From the NCBI RefSeq assembly GCF_022682495.2, contig NC_071389.1:13631199-13695198 (forward strand): a DNA stretch of 64,000 nt, given 5' to 3'. The stretch is from Desmodus rotundus (Eukaryota; Chordata; Mammalia; Chiroptera; Phyllostomidae). A program made the translations under genes and the position numbers. Under the pieces are notes generated by a model. It searched no databases and was not told the DNA's origin. It was given only the letters and a program-made list of their open reading frames with translations. Of this stretch, positions 22,861 through 34,544 are shown piece by piece. How positions within the stretch are numbered: the first letter of the stretch is position 1; each line of letters opens with the position of its first letter.

Positions 22861-22944
22861 GAGGAGGGGAGGAGATGGAGCTGCGTGACGCCCCCTCCCC
22901 GAGCCCGGAGCCCGCCCGGGCAGGATGAGCGAGCAGTAAATGAT

Positions 22945-23165
22945 AGAAAGCACATGGTTTCCATCTCAGCTTTATTCCCGCTCTGCCACTCACTGCACTG
23001 GCGACATCGGGCGAGTGAGTTACCTCCGTGTGCCTGGATCCTGTGTCGATGAGGATAATTACAGTATAATTTGAGATTACAGTAATTAATCCACATAAGG
23101 CACTTAAAACAGTACCTGGCCCAGAGTGAGCTCTAAATGTGAGCTGTTATTTATCCAAAGATTAC
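22945..23165 (+). repeat. MIR SINE
   Basis: 'cgctctgccactcactgcac', 'aacagtacctggcccagagtg' and the final 'gtgagctgttattta'. Confidence 0.8.
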
Positions 23166-23399
23166 CAGTGTTAAAATACTAGTTCTAGCCTCTCCTGTAA
23201 CCAGGGAGACTCTCTCAAACATGGTTGCCGTGAGGCCAGAGGATGGATACAAGGATGCTGTGCTCCCAAGCCCTCCCTTGGTGACAGCGTGGGCCGTCTC
23301 TGCAGGCCTCCCCTCACCAGAAGTCGCCTCCCCCCACCCCCCTCACCCCGTCTTCGTGTTTCTCCAGGATTAGCGTCCTTCCCTGTGGGTGCTAGAGCT

Positions 23400-23880
23400 A
23401 AGTGCTTGTCAAGTTTATGAGCTTTCAGAGCCACTTTCAGCAACAGCCAGGCCTCCCCATTTTTATAAAGACCGAGATAAGAGAAGAGTTTATGAGATTA
23501 GAGGTTTGTCATCAACTGCGGCTTTGTTGTCTGTCTCTCTCGCGCGCGCTTTCCTCCCCTTTTTATAAAGCCAGTGCGCAAGCTGGGAACAGCAGCGGCC
23601 TAGGCCCCATAAACACACTGTTCAAATAAAGGAGACATTTAGGGCCAGGTTGAAGCGCCATTTAAAGGTGATTGCTCTAAAGTGACTGTGTCTGGGCAGT
23701 TTGTCATGAGGTACCCCAGCTGCTGGCCGAAGATCCCTTGTTCCGCCAATCTTGCTGTTAGCTCATAGTTTTCAACTTTTGGCTCTTCAAAACTGAGAAG
23801 GTGTGGGACTTTTGTAAGATTTGGGGATCCAGTTATTTTTAAAGTAACTTTTTAATAAGCTGTCTGTCCCCGGGAAAGTT
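23400..23880. promoter_or_regulatory. candidate intronic enhancer, single-copy
   Basis: About 480 bp without repeat identity and with varied composition. Five TTTAT(A/G)A or TTTATGG-type motifs, the binding type of caudal and posterior HOX factors, lie within 200 bp: 23414-23420, 23462-23468, 23489-23495, 23562-23568 and, reversed, 23607-23613. The phrase TTTTATAAAG occurs twice exactly 100 bp apart. EPHB2 is expressed in intestinal crypts, where CDX factors act, but the link is inference. Confidence 0.3.
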
Positions 23881-24099
23881 TTGGATCAGACTCAGAGGAG
23901 CCCTACGGAGGAGGCGAGGATCCCCAGGTCCCCGCGCTGCCACAGGGTACTTTACAACCCAAGAATGATCCAGTCCGGGGACGGAGCAGGCTTCTTCCAA
24001 CTCTATGGGTTCACAAACTGTCATCCACAGGCACAGCTACCTGATCTGCAGGCAGCGGGCACCAAGGCAGCGGCACATGGTCCAGTGCTGGGGGGGGAT

Positions 24100-24765
24100 G
24101 CTCATTGCTGTCCACCCGTACCCCGTCTGCCCGGCCAGCTGCATGTCATGCACCCCCGCACTCATGGACTCAGGGCCCCAGCTGCAGGTCCTCAGCCTCG
24201 CTCTGCAGCCTCGAGTCACCACACCTTGACCCAGGCTGTTCCCTCTTCCCGGCACCCCCTCCCCCATGCAGCCCTCGGCAGTGGTCACTGCATGGGCCAG
24301 CAGCGGCCAGAGCAGGGGGGCTGCAGCATGAGAAGGCCAGGACCTGGGGCAGGCTGCTCAGAAGAAAGGGTGGGGGGATACCAGGGTGGCCGTTTGAGCA
24401 CCAGCATAAGCCCACCACTGGCACCCCTGCTGTTAAAGAATAAAACCCCAGACCCCATCACCGAGCACACAAAGTCCATTGTGACAGCCTCCGACTACCT
24501 TTCTTTACAGTGTGTCCCACTCTCCCCCCCATACCCTGTGGTCCAGCCACCCTGCTGGGCCCTTCCCCCTCCTCTGCACACACTGTTCGTTTGCCTGAAA
24601 TGTCCTTCATGTCTTCAGGCCCCGACGGACTCCTACTCATCCTTTCATACCCAGTTCCAATGGCTCCTCCTCTGGGAAGCCTTCTTTGAGGACCCCTCTA
24701 TCACCGGTCCTCAAGACCAGGGTCTGTGTTCTCACCTACTCTGTGCCTAGTGCCCGGGACAGAGC
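24100..24765 (+). repeat. L2 LINE 3' region
   Basis: Degraded at the left; clear from 'ctgaaatgtccttcatgtcttcagg' to 'ctctgggaagccttctttgagg' (24595-24695). A long open frame crossing this stretch has no domain and is attributed to L2 and GC-rich DNA. Confidence 0.65.
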
Positions 24766-24769
24766 TGGG

Positions 24770-25620
24770 CAAAGCATATGGCTTAGGAAAACCTTGTTGG
24801 GCTTTTATTTTTTTAAGTAAGTCTGTCCTGGAGTCAAAAGCAGGCCCTCGTGAGACCACACGCGTGGTCTCAAACCCCCGGTGTCCAGAAGCACTAGGTC
24901 GTGGAGGCAGCAGCTGAACTACATTTTAAGGAGAGAACTTGTCCAGACAAGAGGCTGCTCCAGGGCAAGTGGGGCTCCGGAACTCTGCTGTGCACCTCAA
25001 AAATGCTCCCCGGGACAGTCCGTCCCCGAGACCCCACCCCAAGCCCCTGCAGCACCACCCAGAGATGGCCACAGATGGGAAACAAGCTGGAGGCCTGCGA
25101 TGTGCTGTCCGCTCTCGCTCATCGGGCCTCCTGTCAGTGTGGAGCTCAAACCTGACCTTGCCTGAGCAGCAGGGAGGATGCTGGGCTGTCACTCTCCGTC
25201 CACTCTGACGCTCTAAGACCACATTGGCTTTTTCAGCAGCTTTTGGCTTGTGGTCAACTCAAACCCCCAGATCTTTTTCACTGGGATGCCTGCCAAAGCC
25301 ACATCTTGTGCGTTTGATTTATGGCTTGGGTTCGCTGAGGCCTGTGCCTGCTCCCCAGAAGCCAACTGGAGGAGGGCAACGGTTTCTGTGCCCCTAGGAG
25401 GAAGAGTGATTGGAGGTCCCTGAGCCTCAGTGTGAATGTGAGCAAGCTCCCCTCCTCTGTTTGTGTTTCCTGGTCTGTTCTCTTTGAGGTGCCAAATGCC
25501 AGCACCTCTTGAATGGGATTTTCATTAGCATTCAAGTCACAGGTTCCCAGGGCTCAAGCAGACCAACCTTTCAGGTTACTGGGGGAAGCAATGCTTCTGG
25601 AAATGACCCAGAAGGGCAAG
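24770..25620. other. single-copy intronic sequence
   Basis: No feature recognised. Confidence 0.4.
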
Positions 25621-25624
25621 GAGA

Positions 25625-25800
25625 AACAGGCAGGTACTGGAGACCCGGGCTCCCGGGCCTGGGGTCCATATTTCCTGGGGTAGGCGCTTCGTTGCTATGA
25701 GCCTCAGTTTCTCATCTGCAGAATAGAAGTGACAAATCCCAACCTCGTGGCATTGTTAGGACAAAAGCGTGTACCACCTTTGCAAATATTGTTCCTGCTC
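25625..25800 (+). repeat. MIR SINE
   Basis: 'atgagcctcagtttctcatctgcag'. Confidence 0.75.
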
Positions 25801-26050
25801 AGCCAGTCTTCTCTCCAGGGATTGCCTTTTAAATGCCATCCTTTCCGGAAAGGCCTTCCCCAACCACACTCCCTAAAGGGTGTCTGTGCTGTCCATCGCC
25901 TCTTTCCCTCTGTCACGCTCACTGGACCCTCAGCTCCACGAGGGCTGGGACCGTGTTTCCTAGTTCGCGGCTGCCCCTCCCACCCCCATCCTGGCCCCAG
26001 CACAGAGTCAGAACTCAGCAGTGTGTGCAGATGACCGTCAAGGACTGAAA
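25801..26050 (+). repeat. L2 LINE 3' end
   Basis: 'ggaaaggccttccccaacc' and 'agctccacgagggctgggaccgtg'. Confidence 0.75.
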
Positions 26051-27255
26051 TGTTCCTTGAGACTTCTGCTACAAATTCTGCGTTAGGTGAGCGAGGGATC
26101 CATAGAGAAGCAAAAGGAGAAGCCTGTTTAGTTCCCTCTGCCACAAACAGGGAAACTTCTCCACCCTGGCCCGCAGGGTTCCCAGCTATAAAATGAGGTA
26201 TAAAGTGAGAGATTGAACAAACTCTTCTCGAAAGTCCTCCTATCTCTAAAAGACTCTTAAAGTCGGCCCAGGAACAGGGAGAAAATTGTATTGAATTTGT
26301 ATTGCCTGTTGGGTTGAGAAAAACAACTTCTGCCAGGAAATCGCTCTTACTCTGTCACTTTCTCCACTGGGCTGGAAAAAACTGCCCTGCGCAGGCCTGG
26401 GCCTGCGTAACCCACACTGAAAAAGTCATAGGCCCCCTCCTGCCTGGGCCCCTGAAAGGTGTGTGGCAGCTGCTTCCCCGGGGGGTCCAGGGGTTTGTTG
26501 CCTTAACCGAGCTCATGGGCAGGTAAAAAATTCCAGACATGTTCTCTGCTGACAGCTAATTGTGTCCTTTATTAATGACCATGGCTTTCTTGGGGCAGGT
26601 GGGAGGAGGGAGGAGGCCAGTCTTAGCCTAGGGGGCTCCCTCAGGTGGAGCTGATGACCACATTTCTGGATCCCATAGAAATGGAAGTGCTGCATGAGGT
26701 GACCCCGAAAATGTACCCCCCCACAGCTGGAGAGGGGAGGGGCTTTCCCAGGCTCCCAAGCCCCAGCAGGGGTGGCTGGCGCTGACAAAATAAAGCGGGG
26801 ATTTGGGAATCTGGTGGCCCATGTTCTGGGTCCTACATTGGCCTCTCAGAACACAGCCACCAAAGTTCAGTGGGTGGCCTGCGGGGAGGATCCACAGCGG
26901 GGCAATGCCCCATGGCAGCTCGGAAGATGCTCCCCAGCTCCATCTGGCCATCACCCCCTGGTGGCAGCAGGACTGGCCCTCCAGGCCCTTCCTCAGTGAC
27001 CCCCTACACCACCTGTCAATACAGCAGCCAGATGTGCTGGGGGACTCAGCCTGGCCCTCCCTGCCAGATGTGTGGAGCTTTCCCAACACATCCGGCTTCC
27101 CCTCAGGCACATTGTGATTATTATTTAACACTCGTTTTTCCAGCATCTGTGAGGCCAGAGGATTACAAGCTGGGAGGCTGATCTCCCTCAAGGACCTTTA
27201 TAAGCCCGGGTGCAGTGATAACCTCGAACTGGAAGGAGGGCTTTCATGAAGCTCT
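26050..27255. other. single-copy intronic sequence, possibly constrained
   Basis: No repeat recognised apart from a MIR-like trace at 26160-26250. 27100-27240 has balanced AT-rich wording and may be regulatory; not provable here. Confidence 0.35.
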
Positions 27256-27264
27256 GTTTGCTCC

Positions 27265-27395
27265 CCATTTTCTCACTAGGATCTCATGTTAGCCTAGGGA
27301 GGGAGGTAGAGTGTGCTGCGTTAACCTCAATTACAGAAGAAAGATGTGAGGCTCAAAGAGGGACATAGTGAAGAAGTAGCTGAGCTGGGGCTTGA
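27265..27395 (-). repeat. MIR fragment, reverse strand
   Basis: 'ttacagaagaaagatgtgaggctc' and 'ctgagctggggcttgaacc'. Confidence 0.65.
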
Positions 27396-27790
27396 ACCAG
27401 GCAGAGGAAATTGCCGTGCAAAGGCCCTGGGGCTGGAGGTGGCCTGATGTGCTCCAGGACAGCCAGGAGGCCAGTGTGGCTGGAGTGGAGTAGACAAAAG
27501 GGAGGGTAGTAGTAGCAGGCAAGTTCAGAGAGGCAAAAGGGATACAATTACAAAAAAGAATAAAATACCTACCAATGAATTTAACCAGCGAGGTAAGGGA
27601 GGCGTTTGTATTCCAAGTGAGATGGGAGCTATCGGAGGGCTTTGAGCAGAGGAGCAACCCACAGCCGATTCCTGTCCTGCAGGACCATTGTGGCTGGTAC
27701 GTTGAGAGCGGACTGCCGCCAGAAGACAGTGGGGAGGTGGGAGAGCTAGGGCGAAAGCCCAGACACCAGTCCCGAGGCTGCTGCAGGGTC
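27396..27790 (-). repeat. L2 LINE fragment, reverse strand
   Basis: 'gtgcaaaggccctggggctgg', 'gatgggagctatcggagggc' and 'tttgagcagaggagcaac'. Confidence 0.75.
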
Positions 27791-27854
27791 TGACAGCTAC
27801 CACTCCCCTTCCCCTCCGCCTTCCCTACCAGTCTGGGCATCGGGACTCCAGGGC

Positions 27855-27970
27855 TGCAGCCCTGGCTCCATCAGCTACTAAATGGCTGTGTTACCTTAAG
27901 GAAGTCTCCGTCCGTGTCTGGCTCATCTATTCTGCAGTCATAAATGAGAAGCTTGAACTGGAAGGTCATG
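27855..27970 (+). repeat. MIR fragment
   Basis: 'aatggctgtgttaccttaaggaag'. Confidence 0.6.
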
Positions 27971-27974
27971 AATA

Positions 27975-28270
27975 CACTCAACTTCCAATGACCCAGACCC
28001 CACCTGCCTCTGCAGCCTCATCTCCTACTCTTTCAGCCTCGAACTTCAGGCTTCAGTGACCCTGAACTGGCTGTAGCTCCCCAGGCACACACTGTGCTGT
28101 TTCACGCCTCTGTGCCTTTGCACAGGCTGCCCCCACCCGACCCGCGACGCCCTCACCCACACAGCCCTGCACGTGGAGAGCCGGTGCTCTTCACCAGGTC
28201 TGGGTGGCATCTCCTCCGGAGGCTTCCCCTGACCCATGCCCTTCCTCACTGCTCCTGGGCACGTCGACAG
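27975..28270 (+). repeat. L2 LINE fragment
   Basis: 'ctgtgcctttgcacaggctgcc' and 'tcctccggaggcttcccctgacc'. Confidence 0.7.
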
Positions 28271-28294
28271 GCCCCAGTGACCTTTAAGAGACCA

Positions 28295-28480
28295 GAGAAT
28301 GCAGCAGATGTGGAGACTCAGAGCTGGCTTCAAATCCCAGCGGCACCTCTGGGGGTGTTTTTGAGCCTCTGTTTCCTCATCTGTGAAACAGAGATTAATT
28401 ATGTTTCCTGCTCCCAGGGTCAAGGTGAGGATGCAGCAGGATTGTAAAACACCTAGCCCAGTGCCTGGGTAACTAACTGT
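28295..28480 (+). repeat. MIR SINE
   Basis: 'gagcctctgtttcctcatctgtg' and 'cctagcccagtgcctggg'. Confidence 0.8.
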
Positions 28481-28689
28481 CTGGGATCTGTGAAGCCAGA
28501 TTCCAGCTGCAGAGAGGGGCTCTGAGTGAACAGTGTGGCCCCGATCACTACAGAGGCCCTGGCCAGGACCCGGGGACAGGCTCCCAGCAGCTCCCTGGCC
28601 CAGGGGGGTCCCTGTCTGCCCCTCCTGTCACCAGCCCCTCCCTCCACTCACCTCTTCCATCAAGGCCTGGTCAAAGCTGCCTGCCGGCA

Positions 28690-28810
28690 GCCACACAGCA
28701 CTTGGAAATGTCCTTAATTGCTTCACCAGAGTGGGGAGTCACCCTGCAGGCAGATAATTAAAAAGTTCAGAGCTTGATTAATTGGGAGGAAATTGGAGGA
28801 ATGGGGCTGC
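28690..28810. promoter_or_regulatory. candidate regulatory element with TAAT motifs
   Basis: Non-repetitive, with TTAATTG (28714-28720), ATAATTAAA (about 28754-28762) and GATTAATTGG (about 28776-28785). AT-rich islands in GC-rich surroundings; function inferred. Confidence 0.22.
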
Positions 28811-28989
28811 CTGCTGGGCGGGCGGGAGCTCCCAGACCCTCTATGGGGGTAGCAGGAGGGGAGGCAGGCCAGAGCTGGGCCGGGGGCCTGACATAGGATC
28901 CAGGGGCTGGAAGGGCCAGGCATGATACACCCTCACCTGCCTTTGCAGGTTGTGGGGTGCAGGGTCTGACTCTCCCGGGAGGCTGAGCT

Positions 28990-29240
28990 CTACCACCCCC
29001 TCATACCCGCCTTCAGCAGGGAAGGTGCTGTCAAGAGACACAGTGGTTGTGAAAGTTCTGGTTACTCCAGCCTTGGGCCAAAGGATCTTGAGGTCTCCTC
29101 TGCGCCAGGCAGTGAACAGGGTGGGTATGGTGGCTGTCCTCATGGAGCTCACAGTTGGGCAGGTGAGAAGCTGGGACATGGGGAGACCAATGTTAGCCAA
29201 ATGCCAAGAAGGACAGAGGTGGAATACATTGATAGCTATT
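28990..29240 (-). repeat. probable L2 fragment, reverse strand
   Basis: 'gctgtcctcatggagctcacagttggg' fits reversed L2. Confidence 0.5.
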
Positions 29241-29359
29241 CCTGGGGACACAGGGAAGAGCTCCGGGGACTCTGACATGGGCCGGGGGACTCTAGAAACC
29301 TAGAACAAAATCTACAGTCCACACACAGGCTTGGTGACCTTAAGCACAAGATTCCACTT

Positions 29360-29840
29360 CTCTGAGCCTTAGTCAGTCAACAAACACTCCTGGAGACCTC
29401 CTGTCCGTCCTCTCTCGGCCACTGTGGGTTCCTGCTGTCACGGCTGTTCCCTGCAGAGCACCATGGCTGTGTAATCGTGCAGTGGTGGATGAAAAGTGGT
29501 GCAGGCACAGGAGCCCAGGAGAGAGTCCTGAGAGAAGGACCTCAAGGTGATTTGGGCTGGAGCTGAGGTTTGAAGGATAAAAAGGAGTTAGCCAGGCTGG
29601 AGCTGGGGCAGCGTGTCGGGCAGAGGAGGAAAGGCCCAGAGGTGAGGCCAAGCACACTTTGCTGGGGAGCTGGACACCACCTACTTGTGATGGGATCTCA
29701 GGGCGCAGCTGGGGGTGCTGGGAGCTGAGGCCGGACTCACTGCAAGCACAGCGAGCCCCTGAAGATTCTTGAGCAGAAGAGGGACTGTGCAGACTGCCTG
29801 TGTAGAAAAGCCTGGCCTGGGGAGGCCCTACGTTTCCCCC
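29360..29840 (-). repeat. L2 LINE 3' region, reverse strand
   Basis: 'cagtcaacaaacactcctggag', 'gctgaggtttgaaggataaaaagg', 'ggaaaggcccagaggtg'. Confidence 0.75.
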
Positions 29841-30730
29841 TTCAGGCAAAGAGGAGGCATGTTAACACAGTTCTACCACTGCCTTCCAACTTCTGTAGTC
29901 CTGCCAGCTGCTGGCAAGGGGCCACAGAGCCCGGGTCCCAGCTGGGGCAGGCAGGGGGGACCTGGGCATGTGGTAGTGGGGGCAAGATGACTGACATCCC
30001 CTGGGTGGTCCCAGTGGGAGCTACCACCACAGTGGAATGACCCTGAGGTGCTCTCTGGACTTAATCAGTCCAGGCAGGAGGGCCCCTCCTTTTAGGAGAG
30101 GGTAGGAGGAGGGTAGGAAGGGGTGCTTTCATCAGGCTAGAACACTGAGAGGCTTCGGAGGCAGGTGTTAGAGAGAACATGGGCTGTGGGGCACAGGCTC
30201 TACCCCTAACTCCTTGAGTGACTTTGGACAAGGTATGGGTTAGGGAAGCTCCAGGCCCAGCACCGAGCAGGTGCGTGGTAGCCACAGGGATCAGCAGCTC
30301 CTTCTGTCCCAGGAGCTTGCCTCCTGCTTCTGGTGTGGCTTTGCCCATGGCACAGAGGACCGGGCACCCTGCCCAGCCCAGCCCAGGGGGACTGACTCCG
30401 CTGGCTCAACCTCCGCAGCAAGAACAAGAAGCATGCAAAATGCAAAAGCCACTTTGCATGAGGGAGACCCCCAAACCCCTCCCACCCAACCACAAGAACA
30501 ACACAAGCTGGGCCCTGACGTGCATACAGCGCAAGCCCCAGAAAATACACAGATGAGTTTTTTGCACAGTTCAGGAGAACATAGGGCCCAGGGTTGGGTC
30601 CCTGAGCCTGTCTACAGCCAGAGTCCCGCTGCTGGCGGGGGCCATAGCGATGGTCCTCCCCAAGCACAGAGTTGGCTCACAGAGCAAGGGGCCGCAGCGG
30701 CAGCTGAGCCCGGGCCTCCCTGCTCTAGGG
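29840..30730. other. single-copy intronic sequence
   Basis: Only a weak MIR-like trace at 30160-30240; nothing else recognised. Confidence 0.4.
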
Positions 30731-30739
30731 CCAGGGCTC

Positions 30740-31015
30740 TTTCCTCCATTCAGTCAAATTTCTTTCCCTGACCCAAACCCAGAACTTCTAGGAGATCCCG
30801 AGGCAGGAAAGGTGTCATCTGCCCCTCGTACCTGGCACTGCTGGGCCCAGGACCCAGTCCCTGGCCTCTCTGCCCACAGCGGCCAGCACTCAGGCCTGGT
30901 TAAAGGAGGGTGGTGTTCCAGCTTCCTCTTACAGGCAGAGCCTGGGCCTTTTGTCTCAGTGTCCCCGTGCCTGGCACACAATAGGGGCTTAATAAATGCC
31001 TATTGAATAAATTCA
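30740..31015 (+). repeat. L2 LINE 3' end
   Basis: 'gtgcctggcacacaataggggc' and 'taataaatgcctattgaataaattc'. Confidence 0.75.
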
Positions 31016-31104
31016 TCACTCACCGTCTCCCTAGTTGGACCCACAGTCCTGAGGGCTACATCTTTGTCTCTATTGCCATTGGCGGGCCAAGAATGAATGA
31101 AGAT

Positions 31105-31330
31105 AACAACAGCAGACACGTGTACAGCATTTAATGTGAACCAGGCAGGCACTGTGACAAATGTTTTCACTATATTCATATAATCTTTGTAACAAATACA
31201 AGGTCAGTGTTATCAGTATCCCCGTTATACAGACAAGGAAACTGAGGCATGGAGTTAGGTAACTTGTCCATGGTCACACTATTAGCAAGAGGCAGGCCTG
31301 AGACTTAGCCTTGGCAGCAGGCTCCACAGT
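31105..31330 (-). repeat. MIR SINE, reverse strand
   Basis: 'tatacagacaaggaaactgaggc' and 'ggtcacactattagcaagagg'. Confidence 0.85.
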
Positions 31331-31980
31331 TCAGGCCCAGGTTCAATGTCAGCAGACCTCCTGCTCAGGTTCTCAGTAGCTGGAGCTAAACTGTGGTGAG
31401 ACCTCCTCTGCCTAGAACCACCGAACACCCAGAAGACAGAGAAGCTCTTCCCCGCCCCCGAGGCCTGCCCCTCTGGGCCAGCGAGCTTTTGACTTCATTG
31501 TAGCATCAGTTATTTTGGGGAGTAAGCCAGACTCTCTGGGAGGACAGGGGAGAGCCAAGCAGCAAACCAACTAGGGAGGCTCCACGGATCACCCAGTGCC
31601 AATTAGCAGCCCCTCTGTGCCAGGCCCAGATGGAGCCCTGCCTTGGCCTGACTCAGGGCTCATTCGGTCAATTATCACCTACCCCCGGAGCCCAGGGGGC
31701 AGGCTGGAGAAAATCTGTTTCCCTGTAATCCTCCTCCCCCGCCCCGGCCGGCTGCCATCCACCCCACCTGGGGTTGCCTGGCCAAGGGCTCCGAGCATCA
31801 GCAGAAGGCGGACGCTGGCTGGCTGCTCTGGCCTCAAGTCCTGTGTTTGGGGCCCAGGCTTTGCGTCTCCCTTTCTGAGTGACCCCCTCAAGCCCCAGCC
31901 CCTCGGGAGGCCTCACAAGGTGGCCTCCAGTCCTGACATTCGGCCACTCAGTAATTTCCGTGTCTGGCAGCACCTGGGCA
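31330..31980. other. single-copy intronic sequence
   Basis: Nothing recognised; GC-rich chance frames on both strands. Confidence 0.4.
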
Positions 31981-31984
31981 CGGG

Positions 31985-32225
31985 TCTTTGGGACAACAAT
32001 GACTTGCGGTCAAACTTCAGCTCTGCCATTTTAGAAGCTATGTGACCTTGGTGTGGTCCCTCACCCCCTCTGAGCCTCAGTTTCCTCGTCTGTAAAATGA
32101 GGGAGGGTGATAGATAATGTTACTTCAGTGGACGGTCATGTGAATTTAGTGAGAAAATCTATGTAAATCAATTGTCCTGGGCCCAGCACCTGGAAAGCAC
32201 GTGATAAATGGGAATTATTACTGCC
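31985..32225 (+). repeat. MIR SINE, nearly full length
   Basis: 'aagctatgtgaccttggtg', 'gagcctcagtttcctcgtctgtaaaatg', 'gataaatgggaattatta'. Confidence 0.88.
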
Positions 32226-32239
32226 CTTGCATGCTGGAT

Positions 32240-32315
32240 GAGTCATCACAGCTAATATTTACAGAGAACTTGCTAAGTGTACTAAGTGCTTTGTATATGT
32301 GAACCTATCAAACCC
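32240..32315 (-). repeat. MIR fragment, reverse strand
   Basis: 'agctaatatttacagagaacttgc' and 'tactaagtgctttgtatatg'. Confidence 0.65.
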
Positions 32316-32319
32316 ACAG

Positions 32320-32560
32320 CCCCTTCCTCAGGTTGCTCACCGTCCAGTTGGGGAGACAGACCTGCCTTCATTCAGAAAACTGAATTAACTGAGCGCCTGC
32401 TATGTGCCAGGTCTGTATTCGGTGATAGGCATGTGGAGATTAAAGACCCAGCCCCAACCCCAACCAGGGCTCACTGACCAGTGGGCAGAACTCAGAGAAG
32501 TCACCCAGGTTAGGTCCAGTGGTAGGCTGGAGCTGGTATGCACCAGCTTGGCTTACAAGA
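32320..32560 (-). repeat. L2 LINE 3' region, reverse strand
   Basis: 'ctgagcgcctgctatgtgccagg' and 'ccagggctcactgaccagtggg'. Confidence 0.7.
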
Positions 32561-33150
32561 GCCAACTGTGGGCATTTCTTCCCCACTCAGTTATCTCAGG
32601 TTGGTAGTTGGGAGCATCTACACCCTAGAAATCAGCAGACATAACAAATTGGGGCTCCTCCCACCCTGCGCCCCCAGTCGGCCATTTGCCAGCACGCCAC
32701 TGGCTATGGAGCATGGGTCTGGGTTGTCTGCTGTAGAGAGTGGGGTGCAGGCGACCCGGAGGTGCCTGTGTCAGACCCACCCACCCCAGGGGACAGGGGG
32801 AGCAGGCAGGAGGGCATTCGGGCAAAGGGACCAGTGCGCGTACAGCCAGGGCATCTAGGGAACTGCGGACAGACGAGAGAGGGGACAGATGGGGCTGGAG
32901 AAGCACACAGGGCAGCTGCCTGAGACTCAGGGTGTTTCCAGGATACGGGGCTTGCAGTTTGAAAACCAGGATGAGCAGGTCACCCCGGTGGGCAGGCCCC
33001 TGGGGTGATCGGTGGGGAGAGCAAATGGGACATGGGGAGAGAGGGATCTGAGTGTCCACGGGGCCTGACGAAGTCGAGACGATAATGGTGGCCTCAAACC
33101 TGGCATTCCCTTGACGAAGCCCTTCCCCACCCACTTTCTGACCTGATGCT
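32560..33150. other. single-copy intronic sequence with weak L2 traces
   Basis: 'ggagggcattcgggcaaaggg' suggests reversed L2 remains; otherwise unassigned. Confidence 0.35.
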
Positions 33151-33154
33151 CACA

Positions 33155-33990
33155 GCATCCTGTAAGGGGTGTATTTGTTCATTGAACACATACAGATTGA
33201 GCACCTACTGTGTTCCCACCATTCTGTTGTGAGCCAGGGATGCAACGAGACCAGACAAACCCAGTTCCTCGGCTGCTCTCCAGGCCCTTCAGTGCAGGGA
33301 AAAGACAGCACGCACATTTCCAGACCGTTTTCTGATACACAGTTGACCTTGAACAATGCAGGGATCAGGGGCACTGCCCATCATTCAGTCGGTAATCTGC
33401 CTATACCCTTTGACCCTTCTTTCAGCCCTTCCAATCTGTGCATTCAGCCAGCCTCGGATGGAGAACAGTATTTTCGATTGCGTTGAGAATGGGAAAAATT
33501 GTTGTTAATCCATGGCTGCTTGAATTCACAGATAATGAACAAAACCCACAGATATGAAGGGCCTCCCGTATTTACTGAAACAAAAACCCGCATATAAGTG
33601 AACCTGCGCAGTTCAAACCCATGTTTCTAACAGTCAACTGTCATTGCAGACACTGTGCTGAGGGACAATGAAGAAAACAAACAAAGACAGAGAGTGTAGT
33701 GAGACAATCGCTTTAGTGCGGGTGGCCAGGGGGGCCCTGTCCCGGAGATGACATTTAGCTGGGCCCTGGAGGGTGGAAAGGGTCAGCCACGGGAGGGGCA
33801 GGCCGGCGGTCCCGGCAGAGGGTACAGCGCGAGCAGAGGCCCAGGGTGAGGACGCACTTGACCAGTGGGCTGGAGCACGGTGTGAAAGGGGTGGTGGGAA
33901 GTGACGGGAAGACAGCAGAGCCAGCCTGGTAGGTCTCGTGGGCCCGAATGAGGTATGTGGATTAATTCCGGTGCCTCTCGGGGAGCCACT
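33155..33990 (-). repeat. L2 LINE, reverse strand, split by a Tigger element
   Basis: The left piece (33155-33339) has 'gattgagcacctactgtg'; the right piece (33641-33990) resumes with 'acactgtgctgagggac' and continues to 'cagcgcgagcagaggcccagg'. Confidence 0.75.
33340..33640 (-). mobile_element. Tigger/MER2-like DNA transposon relic
   Basis: About 300 bp with terminal inverted repeats CAGTTGACCTTGAACAA (left) and, reversed, CAGTTGACTGTTAGAAA (right). The right end read on the minus strand continues 'gggtttgaactgcgcaggttc', the known start of MER2. It interrupts an L2 copy. It has no coding capacity. Confidence 0.8.
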
Positions 33991-34394
33991 GCTGAGCTGA
34001 AGCGGGGTGTGGTGGATCTGACTCATTCTCATCAGATCACCAAGGGTCAGCATGCAGGGAGACCCCTCGGAGGCCGTGCTGCGTCTCTACCATCCAGGCA
34101 TCATCCGCTCCCTTTCTGCAGGAGACCGAGTCTCCGAGACAGCAGGGGCCTGCCTGAGCCCACACACCTGGCAGCAGTGCAGCTGCCCAGGACTGTGTCT
34201 TCAGGTCTTGTGCTTCTCTTCCCACTTCTGTACGAGACTCAGATGTTGGCAGGGTGGGTGCCTTCCCAGCTGGGAAGCTAGGAGCAGTGTGGCCCCTTAT
34301 AAGGCCGCTGGGCTCTGAGGACGGCAGCTGCCCCTGACCTCTCTCTGTGGGAGAGGAAGTGGCTGATGCCAGCGGAGATCAGAAAAGAGCCGTG

Positions 34395-34530
34395 TGTGTC
34401 TGCCCCTCTCTGGGACTCAGTTTCCTCCAATGTCAAAAAGGTGGTTGAACTGGATGCTTTCCCAGCTCCTCACTTCATCACTGAGTACCCAGCCAGGTAG
34501 TTATAGGTTCGTAAGTAAGTGATTAAAATA
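34395..34530 (+). repeat. MIR fragment
   Basis: 'ctctctgggactcagtttcctcc'. Confidence 0.6.
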
Positions 34531-34544
34531 GTCACCTCGACCCT

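Noticed and set aside
23541..23549. CGCGCGCGC run as a Z-DNA-type signal
   Set aside because: Too short (nine bases) to claim more than chance; noted only as part of the candidate enhancer block.
23881..24750. 289-codon open frame on the + strand
   Set aside because: Composition follows GC-rich DNA and an L2 fragment at its end; no recognisable domain and no homologous protein known to me.
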